Source: an uncultured Eubacteriales bacterium (lineage in GTDB: Bacteria; Bacillota; Clostridia; Christensenellales; Aristaeellaceae). From it: 64,000 bases of DNA. The stretch's first letter is position 1. Each line of letters begins with the position of its first letter. The position numbers and the translations under genes are program-made. This document shows, one piece after another, positions 25,078 through 34,374 of the stretch. Location of the stretch: contig CADBKQ010000004.1 of NCBI GenBank assembly GCA_902795275.1, forward strand, positions 235,246 to 299,245. The letters are read 5' to 3'. The notes beneath the pieces were generated by a model. That model did no database searches and was not told where the DNA came from. It saw only the letters and a list, made by a program, of their open reading frames with translations.

Positions 25078-27606
25078 TTAGTTTTCTGTTTTCGGCCGGG
25101 ATTTCCGCGGCGCGGGGAACGCTTCGTCTTCCTGGTTTGCGCTCATAACCGTCAGCACGGGCTGAATTTCCGCCAGATTGGCCGTCGGCAATTCATGGGC
25201 CGCGCCGCCTTCGACGCGATAGAATACCAGGCTCAGCGCGTCGTCCAGGCTCTGGATATTGCTTATCCCCGCGATTAACTGATTCACCAGGGCGTCCAAT
25301 TGGGGAGGAATACCCTGCGTCTTTGTTTCCGAGTCATCCGTCAGATTGCTCAGGGAGTTCAAATCGATCCACTGACCGCCCAGGAGAATCAGAATGCCGC
25401 TGTCATCCAGCGCACTGGTTTGCTGATTGTAAATCCCATGCATCAGAATCGGAACCGTATATCCGGGAATGCCGACGATCCGCATGGTTTGTCCGTCCTG
25501 ACCCGCGTTGGTGGAGGAGGTGTAAAGCACGCCCCGCAGCTGCTCCCCAATCCAGGCTTTCAGTTCCTGGCGGATTTTCTCTTTTTCCTCCAAACGCTGT
25601 GTCTCCGGCTGATTCATTTTCTGAAGTTCTTTCGCGAACTCCTCCAGGAAGATCTCCCAGAATCCTTTTCCCTCCGCCTGATTTTCCGGAGATTCCGCAT
25701 TCAGCGCGGCCGCCTGCCGCTGTATGGATTCCGGCAGCACGCTGAGGTCGCCGGAAATCAGGCTGCTGAAAAGGCCCATCACGTTCTCCTTCAGCCTGTC
25801 GGTGTTGACCGTGAAAATGGTCATGATCCACTGGCCGTCCGAATAGATTTCATTCTCCGGCAGCCGCAGCGTCAGCAGCGCCCGGTCCGCGTCGAATGTA
25901 TCCGGAATGTGCTCCACGCCCAGGCGCGTCGCGTCCAGCGCCCGCTGGAGTTCCGTCTCGTACTGTGTCAGTCCCGTGGCCCGCAGCGCCCAGGGCAGCA
26001 GCTCCGCCAGCTGGGGATAATCCGTGCCCGGCACCATGGCGCAGTCCACCGTGAACCAGAAGGCGCGGCCTTCTTCCGGTGTCATCCCGCCCTTTTCATA
26101 AAGCCGCCAGGCCAGACGATTCAGCAGAGATGAGTTGCCATGCACGCCGCCCCGGTCATTCAGGGTCGTCGGCATCTTCACATTCGGCACATAGTATGTG
26201 TCCCAGGTAAATACCGGCTGGGCAAAGCGATGGGGTTCCGCCATGTCGCGGACCGGCATCATGCTGCGGTCGCCCAAGATCCAGCTGGTACTCTCCGCGC
26301 CCTCCGTCAGCATCTGGCAGGTCTTGCCCTGAATGTCGGACATGGCTTCGTTGATCGCGCCGTAATCGTTCATGTATGCGTTGTAGGTCATCACGCTACC
26401 GGTCACGCAGTGGGTAAATTCATGGCCCAGAACGTCCAGGCACTGAGAGAAATCATTGCCGCTGCTGGCCAGGAAAAGCTGCCAGCCCAGATAATATCCC
26501 GCGTAGCAGGCATTATTTACCGGCTTGCGGTTCTTGTCGCAATAATTGTTCAGCACCAGGATCGGTGTTCCCAGTCCGTCGCCTCCGATCCAGCCGATGG
26601 CCCGATAATAGTCATACGCCCGGCAGTAGTTATACAGTGTGAGCAGCCCTGTCTGATCCCATTCCAGATTATCCGGGCTGTATTCCAGCACGACCCGGCC
26701 GCCGTCATAGAGAAAATCCCAGCAGCTTGCCACCACGATGCGCCGTTCCAGATTGCCCAGGTAATACATGCCGGTCCGCTGATCCCGCATCACCGTGACG
26801 GAAATTTCCATTTCCTCCCCGGTGGACAGATCCACATATCCCGTATAATCTACGGGCTCCATGAACTCAAACACATAGCCGGCGTCAAATCCGCTGGCGC
26901 CCGCCTCGTCGCCAGGGATGATGGTGGGCAGGCTGTACAGGTATTCGCCATCCATCGTCACATAATGGGCCAGATACGGCAGATCCGAAGAACGGGCCTG
27001 GCTATTGTCCGGATTATCGGTATACACCACCCAGACATACCGGCTGCCCTCCTCGTCCGCTTCCACCGGATCAATCTCCAGCGTGATGGGCAGGATCATT
27101 TGTTCCGTGCGGCCCGCCACCACTTCCAAAACCTGCTCTTTCATTTCCGCGGCATGGGCCAGCACGATCTCCTGCGCCTGCTCGCCGGTAATGCTCTCTC
27201 CCGCGGCTTCTTCCGATGGATTCGGTTCCAGGGAGGCCGTCAGGCCCAGCATATCCCCTGCGCTGTTGGTGATCACCTTGACTGCGCCGCCCAGTACGGT
27301 GGTATGGTTATACATTTGCTGGAACACGTAATAGCGGTTTCCGAAGGCGTCCGTCAGATCGCGCCAGGGCGTCAGTTGGGTTTGTTCCGTCCCGCCCAGC
27401 TGGGGCAGCACAGCGCCGATCACAGCCGCCGCGTCCTCGAATCCAAGAACCGGCGTATCCACCGTGGGGCCGTCCATCAGCGTTACGCGCCCGTTATGGG
27501 TATACACTTTCTGCTCCTCAGCGGAAGCCGGGGTTTCCCAAACACCGATGTTTCCGAAAAGCAGACATACTGCCAGGAGCAGAGCCAACCATTTTGTTCT
27601 TTTCAT
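25078..27606 (-). CDS. Secreted M4-family (thermolysin-like) zinc metalloprotease
   Basis: 842-residue exported protease. Start at 27606, preceded by GGGAGGAAAACAAG; the product has a signal peptide to about residue 30 (ASA). The FTP/PepSY-like propeptide occupies about 35-290. The catalytic domain has zinc ligands and base in HEFTH (residues 395-399), the third ligand in NEAMSDIQG, and the catalytic histidine segment GGVHGNSSLLNRLAWRL. The last about 200 residues, containing long acidic and Gln-rich helices, are not typical of M4. A secreted HAD protein follows and another secreted protein precedes it. Confidence 0.9.
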   Translation of the reverse strand: MKRTKWLALLLAVCLLFGNIGVWETPASAEEQKVYTHNGRVTLMDGPTVDTPVLGFEDAAAVIGAVLPQLGGTEQTQLTPWRDLTDAFGNRYYVFQQMYNHTTVLGGAVKVITNSAGDMLGLTASLEPNPSEEAAGESITGEQAQEIVLAHAAEMKEQVLEVVAGRTEQMILPITLEIDPVEADEEGSRYVWVVYTDNPDNSQARSSDLPYLAHYVTMDGEYLYSLPTIIPGDEAGASGFDAGYVFEFMEPVDYTGYVDLSTGEEMEISVTVMRDQRTGMYYLGNLERRIVVASCWDFLYDGGRVVLEYSPDNLEWDQTGLLTLYNYCRAYDYYRAIGWIGGDGLGTPILVLNNYCDKNRKPVNNACYAGYYLGWQLFLASSGNDFSQCLDVLGHEFTHCVTGSVMTYNAYMNDYGAINEAMSDIQGKTCQMLTEGAESTSWILGDRSMMPVRDMAEPHRFAQPVFTWDTYYVPNVKMPTTLNDRGGVHGNSSLLNRLAWRLYEKGGMTPEEGRAFWFTVDCAMVPGTDYPQLAELLPWALRATGLTQYETELQRALDATRLGVEHIPDTFDADRALLTLRLPENEIYSDGQWIMTIFTVNTDRLKENVMGLFSSLISGDLSVLPESIQRQAAALNAESPENQAEGKGFWEIFLEEFAKELQKMNQPETQRLEEKEKIRQELKAWIGEQLRGVLYTSSTNAGQDGQTMRIVGIPGYTVPILMHGIYNQQTSALDDSGILILLGGQWIDLNSLSNLTDDSETKTQGIPPQLDALVNQLIAGISNIQSLDDALSLVFYRVEGGAAHELPTANLAEIQPVLTVMSANQEDEAFPAPRKSRPKTEN

Positions 27607-27716
27607 CTTGTTTTCCTCCCTCGTTCTTGAGCAGTGAAACCGCATACATCCTGCCAGCCGTCAGTTCAAGTTTTTATTGGTACAGCAATAACATCGCTCC
27701 GCCGTCTGTTATGGTA

Positions 27717-28961
27717 TTATTTTGCCTGGGTGAAAATCACATCGGTTCCGTCTGCCTTCTTCCAAACCATCTCTTCCGTGATAAAGTTATAATAGAAGGC
27801 AGCCTGTCCATGATCTTCCTGCGTTTCCGTCAGTTCCTCGTCCCCTGTGCCAATGCCGGTCAGGCAGGAGAACATAGCTTCCGCAGCCTCGTCGATATAA
27901 TCGCCGTATTCGCAGAGATACACCCATTTTTCCTCGCCGCCTTCCTTCACGACGGCCTTATAGTATCCATCCTGCCAAACGATGGTCAGATGCAGATCGC
28001 CGCTTTCCCACTCCGTACCGTTAAAGATTTCGTCAATCACGAATCCTTCCTCGCCGTCGTCGCCTTCCACGGCAAATCCATCCATCTGCAGCGATTCATC
28101 CCCAATCCGGATGATCACCCATTGATAATCTTCACGGGGATCGTCGATGATTTCCCGAACGGCTTCTTCCTGCGCATTCACCGTCACGGTGTACTGATCC
28201 GTTTCAGCATCCCTGAGCTCAGGGTAATTCGCAACGAAGTCTTCCCATCCGCGGGGCCGCAGAATGTTCATGGCGTTCATGACGGACTGATAAGCCAGCT
28301 CGTCCAGTCCGCCGTATTCGCCCAGCAGGATCGTCGCGTAGTTCATGCTGCCATTGACGACCATCATGATCTTTCCGGAATGAGCGGACATGCTGTTGAA
28401 ATCCGCAGTCAGCGGGCCGAAGGGCAGCGCGGTTTCGTTGATCACCATCTGATCCAGTTCTGCCATGTCATAGGCGCCGGCTGCGTAGATTTTTATCGTC
28501 CTCGTTCCCGCAGCTTCATCGTCTTCCATGATAAAATACTTGTTCTCCAGCCCCATGTTGCCCAATCCGGCGATATAACCGGTAAGCAGGGACGTGTTCA
28601 TCCCATAATATTCGCCAACTGCCAGCAGCACGACTTGGGCCATGCCGAAGCCGTTGTAGTCATCAGCCGGAAAGGTGGAGATGAAATAATCGCCATCGAG
28701 GGTGAAAGTCCAGCTGCCATCCATGTATTCGCTCCCGCTGACGGCAAGGGTGAAGCTGTCGTCCGCCAGCGTTTCTTCAAATTTGATCTCCGGATACCAT
28801 TCCATACTGGCAGCCTTGCTCTGCTGATAGTCAGAGCCTTCCGCCAGCAGCGCGTCAAACACACCCTTCACGATCCCGTTCGGTTCCGCAAAGGCGGCTT
28901 GTGCCAGCAGCATCGCCAGGACAAGGCTCATCAGGGCCAACCGTCTTAGCATCGCTTTCAT
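27717..28961 (-). CDS. Secreted protein of unknown function
   Basis: 414 residues with a clear signal peptide (MKAMLRRLALMSLVLAMLLAQ..FAEP). The mature protein is acidic, with many Asp/Glu and aromatic residues and no long hydrophobic segment. No known motif was recognised. AAGGAGGAAATC precedes the ATG at 28961. It lies 110 bases upstream of the M4 protease gene on the same strand and may share its transcript. A substrate-binding or beta-rich surface protein is possible. Confidence 0.75.
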   Translation of the reverse strand: MKAMLRRLALMSLVLAMLLAQAAFAEPNGIVKGVFDALLAEGSDYQQSKAASMEWYPEIKFEETLADDSFTLAVSGSEYMDGSWTFTLDGDYFISTFPADDYNGFGMAQVVLLAVGEYYGMNTSLLTGYIAGLGNMGLENKYFIMEDDEAAGTRTIKIYAAGAYDMAELDQMVINETALPFGPLTADFNSMSAHSGKIMMVVNGSMNYATILLGEYGGLDELAYQSVMNAMNILRPRGWEDFVANYPELRDAETDQYTVTVNAQEEAVREIIDDPREDYQWVIIRIGDESLQMDGFAVEGDDGEEGFVIDEIFNGTEWESGDLHLTIVWQDGYYKAVVKEGGEEKWVYLCEYGDYIDEAAEAMFSCLTGIGTGDEELTETQEDHGQAAFYYNFITEEMVWKKADGTDVIFTQAK

Positions 28962-29759
28962 GTTGATTTCCTCCTTGAAGCATCATGCGTTTTCAGCCGT
29001 CCAAACGGCCTGTATATTATTTTAGCGTGTTCTGTCCATAAAATGTCCAGTCCTAAGATTCATCGCACTGAAGGAAGTAATAATGTAGTTCTCCCATATC
29101 TACAGAAAGAGGATGATGCCGGCGCAACGCTACAGAAGATTTTCTGGCTGTCTGCGACAGGATCCATCAGTTTTACCCTGCCATAATGGGTAAAGAAGAT
29201 TGGCAATGGAGAACTCCCTTCAAGACGACGACAGGAGAAATCAGCGAACAGTTTTCCAAAGAGAAAATATTTCCTAAGCTGGGCACCTGCCTGCAAGAAA
29301 TCCAGGCGCTCGAGGCTGATCTGGCAAGAGAACTGGATGGCTGATTTGATATGACGGATGATCCTGTAAACCAGGCCAGCATCTCCCGGTATCAGAAAAC
29401 ACTTTCGCGTTATTATGGCTTAATGAAAAAGCAATTATTTAATCGAGTGGTCACGAGTGGCTATAATAAAAGATAACCCTTGACAAATATCCTATTCGCA
29501 AATTATTGCTCCACCAATTTAATCGTGAATTCAGATGCGGGATGAGAAATCGATACAGACAAGGAACGAAACCGCAGGAATACTGGACGTATTTCAAGGT
29601 TGAGTGACGTAGGTTGGAGCGATTTATCGCCCGCAGATAATTCATGATTAAGGAAGGGATGACAATGGGGACGGCTCAGAAAGACATCGTTACTCGAATG
29701 ATTCTGATTAGCTTGTTTTATAATACACAGCCGCATCGCCGGGAAACCGGATGGTGCGG
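28962..29759. other. 800-base gene-poor, AT-richer stretch with coding debris
   Basis: On the plus strand an open frame runs to a stop at 29344 and reads protein-like over about 70 residues (..DFLAVCDRIHQFYPAIMGKED..., then KIFPKLGTCLQEIQALEADL). Its only ATG is at 29186. A 41-residue frame follows at 29351-29476. An upstream frame (from 29041) breaks near 29190. This looks like a decayed gene; no family is recognised. The rest holds no clear signal. Confidence 0.35.
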
Positions 29760-30236
29760 CTATTTATGATACTTTTCCCCGGCATTGATTTTACAGCCCC
29801 GGTAAATCTGTTCCAGCAGGAGGACGCGGGCGAGCTGGTGGGGGAAGGTCATTTTGGAGAGGGACAGCTTTTCGTCCGCGCGCTTCACCACGGCGGGGGA
29901 GAGGCCCAGGCTGCCGCCGATGACGAACACCAGGCGGGCGCCCCGCTGGTCGTTGGCGTCGAGCTTTTCCGCAAAGGCTTCGCTGGTGAACTGCGGGCCG
30001 TCGATGCACATTGCCGCCACATAATCGTTGGGCTTGAGCTTGGCCAGGATGCTTTCGCCCTCCTTCTCCATGACCTGCCTTCGGTCGGCGTCGGAGGCGT
30101 GGACAGGCTCGGGCAGGTCGGGGACTTCGACGATTTCAAAGCGCCCGTAGCGGGACAGGCGCTTCGTGTACTCCTCCGCCGCGCCGGAGAAATACTTTTC
30201 TTTCAGCCGCCCCACGCACACAATGGCCGCGTTCAT
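29760..30236 (-). CDS. rlmH: 23S rRNA pseudouridine(1915) N3-methyltransferase RlmH
   Basis: SPOUT-family methyltransferase of 158 residues acting on helix 69 of 23S rRNA. The conserved C-terminal knot is seen: VFVIGGSLGLSP, SLSKMTFPHQLARVLLLEQIYRG and the terminal KYHK. The length matches the family. The start overlaps the end of the HAD gene by 4 bases (ATGA), so translation is coupled. It is the last gene of the leftward cluster that begins with mtnN. Confidence 0.95.
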   Translation of the reverse strand: MNAAIVCVGRLKEKYFSGAAEEYTKRLSRYGRFEIVEVPDLPEPVHASDADRRQVMEKEGESILAKLKPNDYVAAMCIDGPQFTSEAFAEKLDANDQRGARLVFVIGGSLGLSPAVVKRADEKLSLSKMTFPHQLARVLLLEQIYRGCKINAGEKYHK

Positions 30237-30877
30237 AAGGCAAGCAGCGGGATGACCGCGGATAAGTCGGGCAGCACGTGATCGACGAAGGAGGCCAGAT
30301 CATCGGTATAAGGAAACACGTCCGGAATCATCGCCACCGTCATGCCCGCCGCCCGGCCTGCCTTGATGCCGTTGATGGAATCCTCCAATACCAAACACTT
30401 CTCCGGCGCGGCGCTTAATGCCGCCGCCGCTTTCAGAAAAATGTCCGGCGCGGGCTTGGAGGGCAGGCCGTTGCCGGTGATCAGCGCGTCAAAGTAAGCG
30501 GTCACGCCCACGGAATCCAGGTAGGCCGCGATGGTCGCCTGCCCGCTGGAGGACGCCACCGCCATGGGGATGTTTTTGCTTTTGATCGCTTCCAGAAGCG
30601 CAGAAGCCCCTTTTTTCAGGGGGATTTTTCCCTGCTTTGCCAGGGCGCACATGGCGTCCTTGAAATCCAGAAACAGCCGGTCCGTGTCCAGGGCCGGGAA
30701 AAAGGAATGGTAATAATCACTGGAGGATTGCTTGTTGGAGCCGATGGTTTCCCGCACCATGTCTACCGGAATATCATAGCCCTGTAACAGGCCGCATTCG
30801 TGCATCACAGTGAGGCCGACCACTTCGCTGTCCATCAGCAGGCCGTCCATGTCGAAGATAACCGCCTGAAAGCTCAT
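30233..30877 (-). CDS. HAD hydrolase, beta-phosphoglucomutase-like
   Basis: 214-residue phosphatase or phosphomutase. Motif I is IFDMDGLLMDSE, with the second Asp acting as acid/base. Motif II is VASSSG. The lysine motif is KPAPDIFLKAA, and motif IV is LEDSINGIKAG. The alpha-helical cap lies between about residues 17 and 85. The gene overlaps the LCP gene by 4 bases upstream and rlmH by 4 bases downstream. The substrate is not determined. Confidence 0.88.
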   Translation of the reverse strand: MSFQAVIFDMDGLLMDSEVVGLTVMHECGLLQGYDIPVDMVRETIGSNKQSSSDYYHSFFPALDTDRLFLDFKDAMCALAKQGKIPLKKGASALLEAIKSKNIPMAVASSSGQATIAAYLDSVGVTAYFDALITGNGLPSKPAPDIFLKAAAALSAAPEKCLVLEDSINGIKAGRAAGMTVAMIPDVFPYTDDLASFVDHVLPDLSAVIPLLAL

Positions 30878-31977
30878 TCGTCGTCCACCACCACAAAGCT
30901 GTCGTTCAGGAAATCGTGCAGCGCCTGGCGGTTCACCTCAAAATTGACCTGCTTGGTGGCCATGCCGTCGTAGGCGAACTCGCAATAGCTGAAATTGTTC
31001 TTGTTATAGCTTTCCACGGTGGGCGTGATTTCGTACCAGGAGCCGTTTTCCTTCTGCTTGGAAGGATTGCTGATGGGCATGCGAATGTTTTCCACCGGGT
31101 TTTCCTTCATCCGCATGGCCAGATCCACCGCGGCCAGCAGGTCGTCGATGCTCATGTTGGTGTACACCGTGTTGGCCATGATCACGTCCAGGAGCCGGAG
31201 CGCGTCGTCATAGGAGATGTTTTTCAGGCTTTCGGCGATGGAGGTCAGCACCGTCCGGTCGCGGTACGTGCGGCCATAGTCCTGGTGGTCGGAATACACA
31301 TTGCCGTCGGCGTGCATGTATTCGGCGGTTTCGATCTTGCGGATGCGCATGTAGATGACCGCCGCGTGGCCGGAAAAATGATAGGTGCCGCCCCTGCCCT
31401 CGGTGATGGCAGGCGTGGTGGAGGAACTGGAAATGGAATAGCGTTTCAGGTAGGTAGCTTCCCGGTTGGTGATCTTGATGTCCACCCCGCCCACGGCGTT
31501 GATGATGTTTTCCACCTGGCGGAAATCCACCACGATGAACTTTTCGATGTTCAGGTCAAAGTGGCCGTTGATGGTTTCCACCAGGGCGTGGAAGCCCTCG
31601 TTGTAGGTTTTGCCGTTCTCGTAGCACCAGCCGCCCACGTCCAGGAAATTGTTGATGCGCCCGAACTTGCCGTCCGGCCGCTGGATGAGCATGTCCCGGA
31701 TGAAGCTGGTCAGCATCACGCGGTTGGCGTTCTCGTCCACCGTGACCAGCATCAGGCCGTCCGTGTGGTTGCCCCACTGCTTCTTGGCGAAGGAAGCCTG
31801 GGCGTCCCAGGAGTCCACGCAGATGAGCATGTAATGATGCACGCCTTTGGCGGTCGGCGTGCGGTCTTCTTTCGCGATGACGGGAATGGGGTTGGGTTCC
31901 TCGGCGGCCTGGGCGGGCAGCGCGCAGCTTAGCAGCATCGCCACCAGGAGCAGGAAGGAAAGAATGCGCTTGGTCAT
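30874..31977 (-). CDS. LytR-CpsA-Psr family cell-wall glycopolymer transferase
   Basis: Exported enzyme of about 367 residues that would attach teichoic-acid-like or other glycopolymers to peptidoglycan. The ATG at 31977 is chosen because TGGAGG sits 7-12 bases before it; a TTG just upstream overlaps that site. The signal peptide or anchor spans residues 1-25. LCP motifs include DGLMLVTVDENANRVMLTSFIRDM, FIVVDFRQVENIINAVGGVDI and YRDRTVLTSIAESLKN. The conserved Arg and Asp residues of the lipid-phosphate site are present. Confidence 0.88.
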   Translation of the reverse strand: MTKRILSFLLLVAMLLSCALPAQAAEEPNPIPVIAKEDRTPTAKGVHHYMLICVDSWDAQASFAKKQWGNHTDGLMLVTVDENANRVMLTSFIRDMLIQRPDGKFGRINNFLDVGGWCYENGKTYNEGFHALVETINGHFDLNIEKFIVVDFRQVENIINAVGGVDIKITNREATYLKRYSISSSSTTPAITEGRGGTYHFSGHAAVIYMRIRKIETAEYMHADGNVYSDHQDYGRTYRDRTVLTSIAESLKNISYDDALRLLDVIMANTVYTNMSIDDLLAAVDLAMRMKENPVENIRMPISNPSKQKENGSWYEITPTVESYNKNNFSYCEFAYDGMATKQVNFEVNRQALHDFLNDSFVVVDDE

Positions 31978-32018
31978 GAGATTGGCCTCCAATATTGCGA
32001 ATAGATCGGGATAAAGCT

Positions 32019-32468
32019 TTATTGTTCAAACTTCTCCAGCTTCACGCCCGTCTCCCCGAAAATCTCCAGGGTGAAGGGGTCGGGGTAGCCCTGCTCATAG
32101 ACCACCCGGCGGATGCCCGCGTTGACGATCATCTTAGCGCAGATGGAGCAGGGCTGGTGGGTGCAGTACAGGGTCGCGCCGTCGATGCTGATGCCCAGCT
32201 TGGCGGCTTGCAAAATGGCGTTCTGCTCGGCGTGGGCAGCGTAGCAGACCTCCGCCCGGGTGCCGCTTTCGATGCCCAGCTTCCGGCGAAGGCATTCGCC
32301 CTTTTCCTTGCAGGTCTTCATCCCGGCAGGCGCGCCGTTGTAGCCGGTGGTCATGATGCGCTTGTCCTTCACGATCACCGCGCCGATGGCCCGGCCGGGG
32401 GCGAAGCAGCTGGTCCAGGTGGACACCAGCCGCGCCATCTCCATAAAGCGAACGTCCCATTTATCCAT
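32019..32468 (-). CDS. dCMP deaminase (ComEB-like)
   Basis: Zinc enzyme of 149 residues converting dCMP to dUMP in pyrimidine nucleotide metabolism. Catalytic HAEQNA (His ligand and Glu proton carrier) and PCSICAK (two Cys ligands) are in normal order and spacing. The N terminus, RLVSTWTSCFAPGRAIGAVIVKDKRIMTTGYNG, is typical of dCMP deaminases rather than tRNA or cytidine deaminases. The start overlaps the end of mtnN by 8 bases. Confidence 0.92.
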   Translation of the reverse strand: MDKWDVRFMEMARLVSTWTSCFAPGRAIGAVIVKDKRIMTTGYNGAPAGMKTCKEKGECLRRKLGIESGTRAEVCYAAHAEQNAILQAAKLGISIDGATLYCTHQPCSICAKMIVNAGIRRVVYEQGYPDPFTLEIFGETGVKLEKFEQ

Positions 32469-33174
32469 GCTGTTTTTCCTCCCATTCAGTGTACAGCGGC
32501 AGGAAGCGGCGCACCAGCTTCTGCTCCTGCCCGCAGGCGATCAGCGCTTTTTCCATGTATTCCCTGCCGTCCCCGTCCCGGGTGTCGGAAATGGCCCGGA
32601 TGGCGGCGTAGGGTACGCCCATTTCATAGCAGCACTGGGCGATGGCTCCGCCCTCCATGTCGCAGGCGGCGGCGTTAAAGGTGTCGGAGAGGAAGGCTTT
32701 CTTCTCCGTGCCCACGATGAACTGGTCGCCGGTGGCGACGGCGGCGTGCTCCGTGCGCAGGCCCGCTTCATCCGCGGCGGTTTGCAGCAGGGCGGCAAGC
32801 CCTTCGTCGCAGGGGATATGCACGATGTCCGGCCCGGAAATCATGCCCAGCGGGTCGCCGATGGGGGTGGTGTCCATGTCGTGCTGCACCGCGCTGCGGG
32901 CCACCACAATGTCGCCGATGTTCAGCGACGGACGCAGCGCCCCCGCCACGCCGATATTCAGGATGGCTTTGATTTCGGGATGGGTCAGCAGCATGCCTTG
33001 GGCGCACAGCGCCGCGTGTACCTTGCCGATGCCGCACCGGGCCAGGCACAGGTGCAGGCCGTGGAGCGTTCCCACATAATAACGGGCGTAGCCGGTTTGC
33101 TGTTCCTGTATCTCCGTCATGTCCTGCAGCAGATCCTGGATCTCCTTGTCCATCGCGCCAATGATACCGAGCAC
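32461..33174 (-). CDS. mtnN: 5'-methylthioadenosine/S-adenosylhomocysteine nucleosidase
   Basis: Cleaves adenine from methylthioadenosine and S-adenosylhomocysteine, 237 residues. GTG at 33174 is taken as start: AAGGAGG precedes it and the product begins VLGIIGAMDKEI, the usual MtnN N terminus; the in-frame ATG 18 codons upstream runs into intergenic sequence. Other motifs are NIGVAGAL, VATGDQFIVGTE, CDMEGGAIAQCCYE and the catalytic Asp in RAISDTRDG. Confidence 0.92.
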   Translation of the reverse strand: MLGIIGAMDKEIQDLLQDMTEIQEQQTGYARYYVGTLHGLHLCLARCGIGKVHAALCAQGMLLTHPEIKAILNIGVAGALRPSLNIGDIVVARSAVQHDMDTTPIGDPLGMISGPDIVHIPCDEGLAALLQTAADEAGLRTEHAAVATGDQFIVGTEKKAFLSDTFNAAACDMEGGAIAQCCYEMGVPYAAIRAISDTRDGDGREYMEKALIACGQEQKLVRRFLPLYTEWEEKQHG

Positions 33175-33200
33175 TTCGCGGTTCCTCCTTTTCTTCTGTG

Positions 33201-33276
33201 GAGAGTACAGATTATTTAGTCGATTCATTTTGGATTCCGTTCAGTGAACACTATTTTATCTGCACTCTGTACTCTC
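33201..33276. repeat. Heptad inverted-repeat element C (GAGTACA family)
   Basis: Left arm GAGAGTACAGAT (33201-33212). Right arm ATCTGCACTCTGTACTCTC (33258-33276), whose reverse complement equals the left arm plus one 7-base unit. It lies between the dipeptidase and mtnN genes and touches the dipeptidase stop codon. Same family as element B. Confidence 0.8.
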
Positions 33277-34183
33277 ATTTCTGCCTTGGGTCGATACGGT
33301 CATAATATGCCAAAAGGTTTTTCCCCGCAACGCCCGCGATTGCTTCCTCTGAAAGTCCCCGGCGGCGCAGGGCGTTCAATAGGGCAGGGAAGTCCTGGGG
33401 GCCGTTCAGGCCGTCGGGCTTTTTGTCGATGCCGTCAAAGTCGGAGCCGAAGCCCACATTGCCCGCGCCGCCCAGTTCCATGATGTGGATCACGTGGTCG
33501 CAGAGGGTGTCGAGAGTTGCCTCATTGTTTGGGCTCAGAAACTCCGGGCAGAAGTTGACACCCACATAGCCGCCCGCCCGGAACAGTGCTTTCAGCTGAT
33601 CGTCGGTGAGGTTGCGGCAATGATCGCATAAATCGCGGCAGCAGGAATGGGAGGCCAGCGGCACGACGCCCAGTTCCAATAAATCATAAAAGCCCCGCTC
33701 GCTCAGGTGCGAGGTGTCCGGCGCGATGCCTAAGCGCATCATTTCTTTGGCTGCCTGCTTTCCGAAGGGTTTCAGCGGCGTGCTCTGATCCAAGCAGGCG
33801 GGGACGCCGATGCAGTTTTCATAATTCCAGGTCAGCGCCGCCATGCGCACACCCATGCCGCGCCAGGCCGCCAGCAGGGAAACGGAACCGTCCAGCAGGT
33901 CGCAGCCCTCCACGGAATAGATGAAGGCGGTTTCACCCTCCACGCAGTCCCGGTAATCGTCCAGCTGCTTTACACCGTCCGCTTTGAGCTTTTCACCCTC
34001 TTTCACCATCTTCCCGAACATCTCCGCGATCTGGGGAAGGGCCGGGCTGTCGCCCACGAACAGCGCCATGGTCTGCACGGTCACGCCGCCCGCCCTTAAT
34101 TTGTCCGGCGTAATGTCATGCTGTGCGCCGGGCCTGCTGACGCGGCGGTAGAGGGTGTCGGCATGGGTGTCGAAAAGGAGCAT
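33275..34183 (-). CDS. Membrane dipeptidase family (M19) dipeptidase
   Basis: Zinc peptidase of 302 residues, cleaving dipeptides. Start ATG 34183 follows AAGGAGGCGG and begins MLLFDTHADTLYRR, with the first metal pair in DTHAD. The bridging glutamate segment is YSVEGCDLL. Later metal and substrate histidines are in DTSHLSERGF and ASHSCCRDLCDHCRN. The C-terminal motif is GFGSDFDGID. No signal peptide, so probably cytosolic. Confidence 0.9.
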   Translation of the reverse strand: MLLFDTHADTLYRRVSRPGAQHDITPDKLRAGGVTVQTMALFVGDSPALPQIAEMFGKMVKEGEKLKADGVKQLDDYRDCVEGETAFIYSVEGCDLLDGSVSLLAAWRGMGVRMAALTWNYENCIGVPACLDQSTPLKPFGKQAAKEMMRLGIAPDTSHLSERGFYDLLELGVVPLASHSCCRDLCDHCRNLTDDQLKALFRAGGYVGVNFCPEFLSPNNEATLDTLCDHVIHIMELGGAGNVGFGSDFDGIDKKPDGLNGPQDFPALLNALRRRGLSEEAIAGVAGKNLLAYYDRIDPRQK

Positions 34184-34220
34184 GGTTCCGCCTCCTTGAA
34201 ATGCATAAGAAAACATCAAC

Positions 34221-34249
34221 ATTATAGCATACCTTGCAGAGATGAACAA
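34221..34249 (-). promoter_or_regulatory. Promoter of the dipeptidase gene
   Basis: On the minus strand, TTGTTC (34249-34244), 17 bases, TATAAT (34226-34221). Confidence 0.6.
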
Positions 34250-34303
34250 CAGGGCCGGTCTGTAAACTTTTTCAGAAAAGTTTAAAAATAAAACAAAATA
34301 TGC

Positions 34304-34332
34304 TTGACAAAGTTTAAAAAACAAATTATAAT
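34304..34332 (+). promoter_or_regulatory. Consensus promoter of the packaging module, with AAACTTT repeats
   Basis: TTGACA (34304-34309), 17 bases, TATAAT (34327-34332): a perfect sigma-A promoter. Around it the words AAACTTT/AAAGTTT recur: a dyad at about 34264-34283, one copy in the spacer and one after the -10 box. They look like binding sites for a repressor not encoded in view. Confidence 0.75.
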
Positions 34333-34374
34333 GTTTGCAAATCAAACTTTTACCACGAACGGAGGGAAGACACC

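Noticed and set aside
31977..31992. TTG at 31992 as the LCP start
   Set aside because: It overlaps the Shine-Dalgarno of the ATG at 31977, which begins a proper signal peptide.
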